Source of the DNA: Chloroflexota bacterium
GTDB lineage: Bacteria > Chloroflexota > Limnocylindria > Limnocylindrales > CSP1-4
DNA length: 14,643 nucleotides
Direction of reading: 5' to 3'
NCBI GenBank assembly: GCA_021777365.1
Contig: JAJYDP010000024.1
Location: forward strand, 2,388-17,030
Of the stretch, positions 8,268 to 14,643 are shown one piece after another. The notes beneath the pieces were generated by a model that saw nothing but the letters and a program-made list of their open reading frames with translations, ran no database searches and had not been told where the DNA came from. Numbering within the stretch: the stretch's first letter is position 1; each line of letters starts with the position of its first letter. The position numbers and the translations under genes were made by a program.

Positions 8268-10055
8268 ATGGCAGGCACACCCGATCTGACCGGGGCGTTC
8301 GCGCGCCGCCGCGGCGGCGCGTCGCGGCGTGGGCTTGCCATCGCGCGCGCCGGCTGGCGACCCTCTGTTGGCGTGGCGATCGGCGCTGCCCTGATCGTCG
8401 GACTGCGCCAGACCGGCGCGCTTGCAGGGTCCGACACCGCCCTCGAGGTGATGGGCTTCGATCCGGATCGCGCGCGGCTGATCACTGGCTTGACTGCCGG
8501 AGGGCTCAGCGCCGCCGCCGTCGCGCTCGTGATGGGCCGACGCCTCGGCTCGATCGTCGTGGTGTACCTCGGCCTCGCCCTGGTGTTCGGGCGGGCGTTC
8601 CTGGACGAGACGGCCAACGCCGTCGCGACCCCCGGCCCTGACGGGTTCCGGCCGCTCGGGTGGCTGGCCACCGTCGTCACCCTGGTCGCGGCCGGTCTCG
8701 TCAGCGGCTGGACGCTTGCCACGCTCGCCTTGGAGGTCCGCCGCTGGCTGCTGGCGGGCTGGCGTCTCCTGGCGGACCTGCGGACAGGAGCCTCGGGGCT
8801 GGAAAGGAGGATCGATCGACGCCGACTGCTCCGGACGCTGGCGCCGATCTTGGCGGTGGTCGTGGTGGCGGGCTCGATCCCCACCTTCAGTGACATGCTC
8901 AACTACACGCCCGACGTGGCCATGACGCGGGATGCCATCCTGCAGGCCCCGCCGCTGGTCGGCAGCGCTTCGGGGTCCGGGCCTCTGGTATCGGGTCCCG
9001 GCATTGCGAGCGGCAGCGGCCCCGGGAGCGACCCCGGTGCAGGGGCCCCGGGCGCGCCGGCGGGGTCCCCCGTCGCGGTCGGCTCGCCCGGGGCAGGCAG
9101 CTCGCCCGTCACCGGTGGCAGCTCGGGGACCGGCGGTATGTCGGCGTCCACCCCGGCCCCAGGGGGCCACGGCGGGACTCCCCGGGCCGGCACCGTGACT
9201 CCCGGAGTGCTGGCGTCCACCGAGCCCTGGCGGGTCTCCGTCCCGACGGGTCAGGGGCGTATTGTCAGCTTCACGCTCCCCTCGCCCTGGACCGAACGTT
9301 CCCGCCTCTCGACCGTCTGGATCTACCTCCCACCCGGCTACGGGGGCGCAGGGCACCGGTACCCGGTCATCTACACAGTCCCCTGGGACCTGACCCACTG
9401 GGCGATGGGCATCCACGTCATCGGGCTGCTCGACCAGGCGATCGCCAGCGGCGAGCTGCCGCCCTCCATCGTGGCCTTCGTGGATCTCGCGGGTGGCCCG
9501 TTCCCCAACAGCGAATGTGCCGACTCGTACGACGGCCGCGAACACGCGGATACGTACGTCTCGGCCACCGTGGTCCGCGCGGTGGACAGCCGCTTCCGCA
9601 CCATCGCGGATCCGCGTGCCCGGACCATCGCCGGCTTCTCGCAAGGTGGGTTCTGTGCCGCCAACCTGCTGCTGCGCCACCCGGACGTGTTCCGCCAGGC
9701 GGTGATCTTCTCGGGCTATTTCGTGGCGGGGCTGCGCAGCGGCGAAACGGTCAACGCCTGGATGCCCTTCGGGCGGGTGCCGGCGCTGATCGCGGCGAAC
9801 TCCCCGCTGCAGACCGCCGGTCGCCTGCCGCCAGCGGTCCGCAGCCAGCTCTTCGTGGTGCTTTCCGCGCAGCCGAACACCGGCGTCTTCGGCCAGCAGG
9901 CCTCCCAGTTCGCGAGCGTGCTCACGCGCGGCGGCTATCCCGCCGATTTCCTCTGGAACCAGTTCGGGCACGCCTGGAAGGCGGTGCGCCTGGAGTTCAT
10001 CCCCGCCCTGCACGCCGTGGCCGAGCGTGAAGTCGAGACTGGGGTCCTCGGATGA
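8268..10055 (+). CDS. Membrane-anchored alpha/beta hydrolase (esterase D-like), possible lipid hydrolase
   Basis: A 595-residue protein. The N-terminal membrane domain has about five helices (near 33-49, 70-90, 93-112, 131-157 and 187-205). A Gly/Ser/Pro-rich linker spans about 230-315, and a C-terminal esterase-like domain spans about 320-590. The domain shows WIYLPPGY and RYPVIYTVPWD, the nucleophile elbow AGFSQGG with Ser458, and a likely catalytic His568 in FGHAW. The acid residue is not obvious: the expected region reads SAQPNTGVFGQQ. The start has no clear Shine-Dalgarno and lies 40 bases after the Ig-like gene. Its stop overlaps the aminoacyl-phosphatidylglycerol synthase start (ATGA). 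Aminoacyl-phosphatidylglycerol hydrolases are alpha/beta hydrolases known next to such synthases in some Gram-positives, so that role is plausible but inferred. A general exported carboxylesterase is the alternative. Confidence 0.8.
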   Translation: MAGTPDLTGAFARRRGGASRRGLAIARAGWRPSVGVAIGAALIVGLRQTGALAGSDTALEVMGFDPDRARLITGLTAGGLSAAAVALVMGRRLGSIVVVYLGLALVFGRAFLDETANAVATPGPDGFRPLGWLATVVTLVAAGLVSGWTLATLALEVRRWLLAGWRLLADLRTGASGLERRIDRRRLLRTLAPILAVVVVAGSIPTFSDMLNYTPDVAMTRDAILQAPPLVGSASGSGPLVSGPGIASGSGPGSDPGAGAPGAPAGSPVAVGSPGAGSSPVTGGSSGTGGMSASTPAPGGHGGTPRAGTVTPGVLASTEPWRVSVPTGQGRIVSFTLPSPWTERSRLSTVWIYLPPGYGGAGHRYPVIYTVPWDLTHWAMGIHVIGLLDQAIASGELPPSIVAFVDLAGGPFPNSECADSYDGREHADTYVSATVVRAVDSRFRTIADPRARTIAGFSQGGFCAANLLLRHPDVFRQAVIFSGYFVAGLRSGETVNAWMPFGRVPALIAANSPLQTAGRLPPAVRSQLFVVLSAQPNTGVFGQQASQFASVLTRGGYPADFLWNQFGHAWKAVRLEFIPALHAVAEREVETGVLG

Positions 10056-11833
10056 ACGCGCGAGCCCCCCGCCAGATCGCGAGCCTCCTGCCCCGCGCGG
10101 TGGTGGCGGTGGGTGCGTTCGTGGCGCTCTCGGATGCCTTCGCCTTCGGGCAGGCGAGCCTCTCCAGCGTCCAGCAGCTCCTCCCCTTCGACACCCCGAG
10201 CGCGGATCGCCTGGTGGCCGCCCTCAGCGCGCTCGCGCTCGCGGCGCTGACGCTCGGCCTGGTGCGCGGCAAGCGACTCGCGTGGTGGCTGGCGATCCTG
10301 GTGCTTGCGGCCGGCGTGCCGGTCCAGCTCCTCGCGCTGGGCCATACCGCGGGCGGGGTGGTGGCCGCCATCGCCCTGGCCCTCCTTACCCTCGACCGAC
10401 GCCGCTACGGGGTTCGCTCTGCGCGAACCTGGAGCTGGACGGCCTGGGTGCTGCTGGGTATGGGGGCGCTGCTGGCCACGCTCGAGACGCTCCTGCTGGT
10501 CCTGCACGATCCGGCCGACACGCTGCCGAGTGGGCTCCCGGACCTGACCGACCTGGCCAGCGTGGCGGGGGCCCTGAGCCGCTGGCTCGCGTTCGGCGAC
10601 CTCTCCGCGCCGCCCTCCGGGCCACGTACCGCCCTGGTCCTCGCGCTTGCCGTCACCGCACGACTCTCGGTGGCGCTGGCGCTGCTCGCGATGCTCCGCC
10701 CGGTGGGGGACGACGTCCCGTCTCCCGAGCTGCGGGCGCGGGTGCGCGGCTTGGCCCAGCGCTACGGGCACGGCGCGCTGCTCCCCTTCCAGCTCTCCGA
10801 CGACAAGCGGTGGTTCAGCCCTGCGGACCGTGACGGGTTCGTCGCCTACGGCCGCGATGGCCGCGTGGCGGTGGCGGTGGGAGAGCCGGTCGCGAGCGAA
10901 CCGGATTGCTGGCCCACCTTCGCCGCGTTCGTCGACTGGTGCCGCCAGCACGACTGGGTGCCGGTGGTGTACCAGGCCTCGGAGGAGAGCCTCGCACGGC
11001 TCGGGCGGCTCGGCTTCCAGGCGTCGCCCATCGGGCGGGAGGCGATCGCGGACCTGGCGACGTTCACCCTTTCGGGCTCACGGAGAGCGAACCTGCGCCA
11101 CACGATCACGCGGGCCAGGCGGGGCGGCCTGACGCTCGCCTGGTACCCGAAGGGGCTGGGGGACGACGCGGAGCAGCTCCTGCCCCGGCTGGCGCAAGTC
11201 GACGCCGCGTGGCGCGCGGAGGCCGGCCCCGCCGACATGGGCTTCACCATCGGCCGGTTCTCGGCCGAGGATCTGCGACGGATCCCAGTCGCGGTGGCAC
11301 TGGACGCGCAGGGCACGCCCACGGCGTTCGTCTCGTTCCGCGCCACCGGCGCCGACCGTGGCTACGTCCTCGACCTGATCCGGCGGGTACCCGGGGGCGT
11401 GCCGGGCGCGGTGGAGTTCTGCCTGGCCACCGCCGCGGAACGCTTCCGCGATGCCGGCGCCACCACGCTGTCGCTCGGGCTGGCTCCCTTGAGCGGCCTG
11501 GATCCGGCCGGCGAGCGGCTGGAGGAACGGGCCCTGGCCGGGGTGGCACGACTCGTCCGGCCCTTCTACGACGTGGAAGGGCTCGCCTTCTTCAAAGACA
11601 AGTTCGCGCCCGGCTGGCAGACGCGCTACGTGGCGGTTCCGTCGCGGGTGCATCTCGTGGGCCTCGCCCTGGCCCTGGCGCGTTTGCACTGGGGCAGTCT
11701 CCGCGGCACCACGGCACGCGCATTGGCCGACGCGGTGCGGGTTCAAGCGGTGCGGGCACAGCAGGCCAACCTGGTCCGACGCGGTCGGCACGCCGCCGGC
11801 TGCCCGAGGCCCCCGGCGGGATCGCGGCTGTGA
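10052..11833 (+). CDS. Aminoacyl-phosphatidylglycerol synthase (MprF C-terminal domain, DUF2156 type)
   Basis: A 593-residue membrane enzyme predicted to transfer an amino acid from aminoacyl-tRNA to phosphatidylglycerol, reducing membrane negative charge. About six N-terminal helices lie at 11-32, 51-72, 77-95, 97-114, 129-151 and 194-215. The cytoplasmic tandem GNAT-like catalytic domain (PF09924) follows at about 225-540. Family stretches include RYGHGALLPFQLSDDKRWF, AFVDWCRQHDWVPVVYQAS, RRANLRHTITRARRGGL, RGYVLDLIRR and FKDKFAPGWQTRYVAVP, the last close to the MprF ending. The N-terminal part has about half the helices of full-length MprF (14) and is not the full flippase domain. A C-terminal extension of about 50 residues is Arg/Ala-rich. 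The ATG overlaps the hydrolase stop. Which amino acid is used cannot be judged from sequence. Confidence 0.88.
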   Translation: MNARAPRQIASLLPRAVVAVGAFVALSDAFAFGQASLSSVQQLLPFDTPSADRLVAALSALALAALTLGLVRGKRLAWWLAILVLAAGVPVQLLALGHTAGGVVAAIALALLTLDRRRYGVRSARTWSWTAWVLLGMGALLATLETLLLVLHDPADTLPSGLPDLTDLASVAGALSRWLAFGDLSAPPSGPRTALVLALAVTARLSVALALLAMLRPVGDDVPSPELRARVRGLAQRYGHGALLPFQLSDDKRWFSPADRDGFVAYGRDGRVAVAVGEPVASEPDCWPTFAAFVDWCRQHDWVPVVYQASEESLARLGRLGFQASPIGREAIADLATFTLSGSRRANLRHTITRARRGGLTLAWYPKGLGDDAEQLLPRLAQVDAAWRAEAGPADMGFTIGRFSAEDLRRIPVAVALDAQGTPTAFVSFRATGADRGYVLDLIRRVPGGVPGAVEFCLATAAERFRDAGATTLSLGLAPLSGLDPAGERLEERALAGVARLVRPFYDVEGLAFFKDKFAPGWQTRYVAVPSRVHLVGLALALARLHWGSLRGTTARALADAVRVQAVRAQQANLVRRGRHAAGCPRPPAGSRL

Positions 11834-11879
11834 CCGGCGCGGCGGTAGCTCGGATCCCCGCCGATCACCGGCGGCGGGC

Positions 11880-12365
11880 AGGTGGCGGGTGCCCGCCAGC
11901 AGCGGAGTGGGAGGCGCGTCGGGCGGCGCGTGAGGTGGTCGGCGTCGCGCCGGTCAAGGTCCGTTGCCCCGAGATCGTGGAACGGCTCGCCGTTGGGCAG
12001 GATCGCGTGGACGGTCCCGGGGAGTGCGTGACCGACCGCCACGAAGGTCTGGTTGCCGCCTCGCGTGGCCGCCAGGCGGCAGTATCGGGCCCCGAGATGG
12101 GTCTTGGTCCGCGAGTCGGAGCGAGCCGAGCTCACCAGCACGCTGCACAGCCAAGGACCGCCCCGGCGGGCTGCGGCGTTGTGCTGGCTGCCGGCACGCT
12201 CGGTGCTCACTCGACACTCCCCCGGCCCACGAGGCGAGCTGACGGGCGGAGGCGAAACGGTCATGTCCGACGCTATTTCGGCGAGCAGGGTCTCGGCGGT
12301 GGGCTGCGGCCCGCGCAATGGGGCGGCGGGGACCGCCTCAAGCCAGCGAGGCTCGACAAGTTCCC
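11880..12365 (-). pseudogene. Decayed IS110-family transposase, C-terminal fragment
   Basis: The minus strand reads a recognisable IS110-type C-terminal (Transposase_20) region. It has PTAETLLAEIASDM (12300 downward), ARRGGPWLCSVLV, TKTHLGARYCRLAATRGG, FVAVGHALPGTVHAILPNG and FHDLGATDLDRRDADHLTRR (ending near 11926). In intact relatives these read like AExLLAEIGxDM, GNPWLRAALV, YLxAQYRRLAARRG, VAVGHxxLxxxYHxL and YxDLGxDYFDxxD. The alignment is mostly in one frame, but key residues are lost and the stretch between the helix-hairpin-like part and ARRGG is garbled. The N-terminal DEDD nuclease part is absent. No start codon of quality, and no IS ends or flanking bridge-RNA region, can be recognised. 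This is a dead remnant with approximate borders. Confidence 0.65.
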
Positions 12366-12413
12366 TGCAACGGTTCCCGCGTGGCGCCGCTCATCCGTTG
12401 CGTGGAACGTCGT

Positions 12414-12420
12414 AGGAGGT
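12414..12420 (+). promoter_or_regulatory. Strong Shine-Dalgarno-like site without a normal start codon
   Basis: AGGAGGT at 12414-12420 is one of the best ribosome-binding sites in the window. The codon at normal spacing (6 bases, 12427-12429) is ACG, and no ATG, GTG or TTG occurs at a suitable distance. It may be the remnant of a start (ATG to ACG), a non-canonical start, or chance. Confidence 0.3.
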
Positions 12421-12480
12421 AGACCCACGGGCGGCTCCAATCCTCGCACTATCGGTGGCACTCGACAGGCGGCTTGGCAC

Positions 12481-12648
12481 GTGCCCTCCGACCAGTCTCC
12501 ATATGCCCTCGCCCGGGAGCTCGAGTTGATCGCCATCGCGAGCGCGGGCCCACCACCGGCGGACCTCAAGGCAAGGATCATGGCGGCACTCGCTGGCCAG
12601 CGCCATGGTCGCAGTCATTCGAGCGCACCAGCGGTGCGGTCTCGGTGA
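12481..12648 (+). CDS. Doubtful small ORF, faintly anti-sigma-like
   Basis: From GTG 12481 this frame gives 55 residues. If the ACG at 12427 behind the AGGAGGT were used it would give 73. The readable part is YALARELELIAIASAGPPPA then DLKARIMAAL. This resembles the ELxxLAxAxPPxxPPxxLRxRI stretch seen in some RskA-like anti-sigma factors, but the match is short and unproven. GTG 12481 has no ribosome-binding site. The ORF lies 185 bases before a sigma factor gene, whereas anti-sigma genes usually follow. Bases 12649-12833 after it hold nothing I can recognise. It could be a relic or a random open frame. Confidence 0.2.
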   Translation: MPSDQSPYALARELELIAIASAGPPPADLKARIMAALAGQRHGRSHSSAPAVRSR

Positions 12649-12833
12649 GCCCGGTAGTACTCATGCCGACGACGTTCAGACAGAAGTGCTGGCGTCACCC
12701 CGCAACGATTACCGGTCGGCCGCCACTCAGTAGTTGCGTCGGGGTCCGCGACCGACAGGTTCGACGTGAACCGCGCGGTGGTGTAGCCCGTCGCGTTTTC
12801 GGACGGCTGGAACTGGGACGGTGAGCCGAACTC

Positions 12834-13475
12834 ATGACAGTCACGGTACCTCAACGCCGAATCGGGGAACCCGCTTCGCTCCTTGCGCGGTCACGGAGCG
12901 GCTTGCCGTTCCGCTCGTACTTGTCTGAGCCGGGGGCCATGCGACCGCGCCCCCTCGATCGCGACCGTCAGACCCCGGCCGCAGCCACCGCCTATCCGGA
13001 GGATGTGCTCCTCGCCATCGCGGTCGCGGACGGCGAGGAAGAGGCAGTTCGGGCGCTGGTCGAACGAGAGGGCCCGTCGGTGTTCCGCACCTGTTACCGC
13101 ATCCTTGGCCGGATCGACGAAGCAGAGGACGTCGCCCAGGAGTCGTTTGTCACAGCCTACCAAGCCATCGGCTCGTACCGCGGAGAAGGCCCCTTGGGGG
13201 CCTGGCTGGCGCGCATTGCAAGCCGACGCGCGATTCAGCGGCTCCAGCAACGGCCGAACGAGGAGCGGCTTGAGGGTGTGGGCGAGGGGGTGGCTCGGGT
13301 GAGCGTACTCGAAGACCCGCTCCACCGGGCGCGTCACCTGGTCGTGCGGTTCCTGCCCTGCACGACGAAGGGGCGTCTGCCGCAGCGCCCGGCGCTGGTG
13401 CGTGCCTACCTGCGCTTCCCGCCCGCGTGGTGGCTGCTGGGCGGCCAGACGCTGTACGTCGGAGAGCGGCCGTGA
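12834..13475 (+). CDS. Truncated ECF sigma factor: region 2 present, region 4 replaced by an unrelated tail
   Basis: A 213-residue open frame. Residues 58-140 are a clear sigma region 2: LAIAVADGEEEAVRALVERE, VFRTCYRILGRIDEAEDVAQ, ESFVTAYQAIGSYRGEG and WLARIASRRAIQRLQ. The linker continues to about residue 165. The expected region 4 (about 55 residues ending in a helix-turn-helix that binds the -35 element) is missing. Instead there is RLPQRPALVRAYLRFPPAWW then LLGGQTLYVGERP. That tail looks like the end of a different enzyme, perhaps a class I methyltransferase, and its TGA overlaps the flippase start (GTGA). The likely join lies around 13320-13390. The ATG at 12939 would give an N-terminus closer to the usual ECF length and may be the true start. 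Promoter recognition is probably lost, so this may be a pseudogene. Confidence 0.65.
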   Translation: MTVTVPQRRIGEPASLLARSRSGLPFRSYLSEPGAMRPRPLDRDRQTPAAATAYPEDVLLAIAVADGEEEAVRALVEREGPSVFRTCYRILGRIDEAEDVAQESFVTAYQAIGSYRGEGPLGAWLARIASRRAIQRLQQRPNEERLEGVGEGVARVSVLEDPLHRARHLVVRFLPCTTKGRLPQRPALVRAYLRFPPAWWLLGGQTLYVGERP

Positions 13476-14521
13476 ACGTCCGCGGCGTGACCGGATCCGG
13501 GCGGGGTCTGCGGCGCCACCTTGCCGCGCCCCTGGGCGTGGTCGTCAGCGTCGTGGCCCTGTATGTCGCGCTCCGCGGGGTGGACGTGCAGGCCGCGGCC
13601 ACGCGGCTCCAGCGCGCCGATCCGCTCCCGCTCGTTGCGATCTTCGGGGTCATCGGCATGCAGCTCGTGCTGCGGACGGTCCGCTGGCGCGCCCTGCTCG
13701 CCATCGCGCGTCCCGCCACGCCGATCCGCCTGGCCACGCTGCTCCCCATCCTGCTGATCGGGTACCTGGGCAATGCGGTCCTCCCCGCCCGGCTGGGTGA
13801 GCCGATCCGGGCGTATCTTGCGGCCCGGGCCGAGCGCCTCGACTCCGGCGTGGTGTTCGGGACAGTGGTGCTCGAGCGCGTGCTGGATACGGCGAGCCTG
13901 GCGGTCCTTGCGTTCGGCGCCGCGCTCGTGCTGGGTGCGCCCGCCTGGCTGACCCAGGCCGCCGGCCTCGCCGCCATCGCCGGGGTCGTGGTGGTGGCCG
14001 CCCTGCTGACCGGAGGCCTGGGGCTCCTCGGGCGTATCCTGGCGCGCGCAGAGAGCCGCCTGCCGTCGCGGGCGGTCGCCGGTGTCCTGCGCTTCGTCCG
14101 GTTCATGGCGGCGGGTGCCGACGCCGCGCAGGAGCGTCCCGCGGCCGGTCTGGCCCTCGCGATCAGCGGCGCGTGCTGGCTCCTGGACGCGACCACGTTC
14201 TGGCTCGTGGGTCAATCGCTGGGCATGACGCTTGCGCCTGCCGCCGCCCTGCTGATCGCCGCGGTGACCGTGCTCGGCACGGCGCTCCCCTCGGCGCCCG
14301 GGTACCTGGGGACGTTCGAGCTGGCCGCCGCAGGCACGGCGACGGCGTTGGGCGTGCCGGCCTCTCCGGCGTTCTCGCTCGCCGTGCTGGCGCACGTGAT
14401 GGCCGTCGCGCCGTCGGCGCTTGGCGGTGCAGTCGCGCTGAGCGCGTCGGGGATGGGGATGGCCTCGCTGTCGACCGGGGCTCGTTCCCTGCGGCAGGAT
14501 CCCGCGGTGGTGCCGGAGTGA
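13472..14521 (+). CDS. Lysylphosphatidylglycerol synthase TM-region/AglD2-type flippase-like membrane protein
   Basis: A 349-residue integral membrane protein of the PF03706 family (UPF0104, the MprF N-terminal flippase-like domain), with about seven or eight helices. Family stretches are QLVLRTVRWRALL (64-76), GYLGNAVLPARLGEPIRAY (97-115), VLERVLDTASL (133-143) and ALPSAPGYLGTFE (271-283). GTG 13472 was chosen because it overlaps the previous stop (GTGA); the upstream in-frame start at 13427 would add 15 Arg/Ala-rich residues. Such proteins either move aminoacylated phospholipids across the membrane, as in MprF, or accompany polyprenyl-phosphate sugar transfer. The glycosyltransferase immediately downstream supports the second role. 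The aminoacyl-phosphatidylglycerol synthase 1.6 kb upstream supports the first. The sequence alone does not decide between them. Confidence 0.88.
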   Translation: MNVRGVTGSGRGLRRHLAAPLGVVVSVVALYVALRGVDVQAAATRLQRADPLPLVAIFGVIGMQLVLRTVRWRALLAIARPATPIRLATLLPILLIGYLGNAVLPARLGEPIRAYLAARAERLDSGVVFGTVVLERVLDTASLAVLAFGAALVLGAPAWLTQAAGLAAIAGVVVVAALLTGGLGLLGRILARAESRLPSRAVAGVLRFVRFMAAGADAAQERPAAGLALAISGACWLLDATTFWLVGQSLGMTLAPAAALLIAAVTVLGTALPSAPGYLGTFELAAAGTATALGVPASPAFSLAVLAHVMAVAPSALGGAVALSASGMGMASLSTGARSLRQDPAVVPE

Positions 14522-14643
14522 CGGGATCGTCGCTGCCCGGCGACGCGGGGCCCGAGCTGTCCGTGGTGATGCCGGTCTACAACGAGGGCGACCGGGTCGT
14601 GCCGGTCCTGCGGGCGCTGGTGGCCGCCCTGCAGACTCCCCAC
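14518..14643 (+). CDS. Family 2 glycosyltransferase, N-terminal start (partial)
   Basis: The first 42 residues of a protein cut by the right edge. After a short hydrophilic leader, LSVVMPVYNEGDRVVPVLRA (14-33) is the start of a GT-A fold family 2 glycosyltransferase. The MPVYNEG form is common in dolichyl/polyprenyl-phosphate sugar transferases. The GTG start overlaps the flippase stop (GTGA), so the two are probably co-translated and may act in one lipid-linked glycan pathway. The metal-binding DxD and any membrane helices lie beyond the window. Confidence 0.8.
   Translation, partial: MTGSSLPGDAGPELSVVMPVYNEGDRVVPVLRALVAALQTPH

Noticed and set aside
9040..9200. Possible nucleotide repeat in the hydrolase gene
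   Set aside because: It is a low-complexity Gly/Ser/Pro/Ala linker rather than a true tandem repeat.
8157..10013. 618-codon minus-strand open frame
   Set aside because: It is antisense to the hydrolase gene, low in hydrophobic order and without motifs. It is explained by the scarcity of stop codons at this GC content.
10906..12648. Long + strand open frame of 580 codons running past the synthase stop
   Set aside because: Its first 900 bases overlap the well-supported synthase in another frame and read as Arg/Gly/Pro-rich shadow protein. Only the last part, after 12427, is considered separately.
12891..13337. 148-codon minus-strand frame opposite the sigma factor
   Set aside because: It is antisense to a clear sigma region 2 and has no domain of its own.

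Overview
The window is very GC-rich (about 70% by eye). All intact genes are on the + strand, mostly with 4-base start/stop overlaps. Two predicted lipoproteins carry clear lipoboxes, one protein is exported and Ig-like, and there are two parts of an aminoacyl-phosphatidylglycerol (MprF-like) system. This suggests a high-GC, probably monoderm bacterium such as a Chloroflexota or Actinomycetota member, perhaps from a metagenome. The sequence alone does not settle the phylum.

Region 1 (1-451): the C-terminal end of an unidentified Ala/Glu/Thr-rich protein, then a 237-base gap with two strong hairpins that look like a transcriptional boundary. Region 2 (452-7063): a tightly packed six-gene run. 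It encodes a MacA/HlyD-like adaptor with an internally duplicated coiled coil, a MacB-type ATPase, a MacB/FtsX-type permease, a 97-residue single-pass membrane protein, a beta-propeller lipoprotein and a lipoprotein related to the large subunit of N,N-dimethylformamidase. Every junction is a 4-base overlap except one, where an ideal Shine-Dalgarno sequence overlaps the previous stop. The set looks like one exporter-plus-surface-protein transcription unit. I do not know a named system with this composition.

Region 3 (7193-11833): an exported Ig-like protein, then a membrane-anchored alpha/beta hydrolase whose stop overlaps the start of an MprF-like aminoacyl-phosphatidylglycerol synthase. Known synthase/hydrolase neighbour pairs suggest the two may act on the same membrane lipid.

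Region 4 (11834-13475): a scar. It holds a decayed minus-strand IS110-family transposase fragment, a doubtful small ORF behind a strong ribosome-binding site with no normal start codon, and an ECF sigma factor that keeps region 2 but has no region 4. The sigma frame runs into an unrelated tail that overlaps the next gene. Region 5 (13472-14643): a membrane protein of the MprF flippase-domain/AglD2 family (PF03706) and the start of a family 2 glycosyltransferase, cut by the window edge. The synthase-like and flippase-like halves of MprF are therefore separate genes flanking the scar. The flippase may instead belong with the glycosyltransferase.
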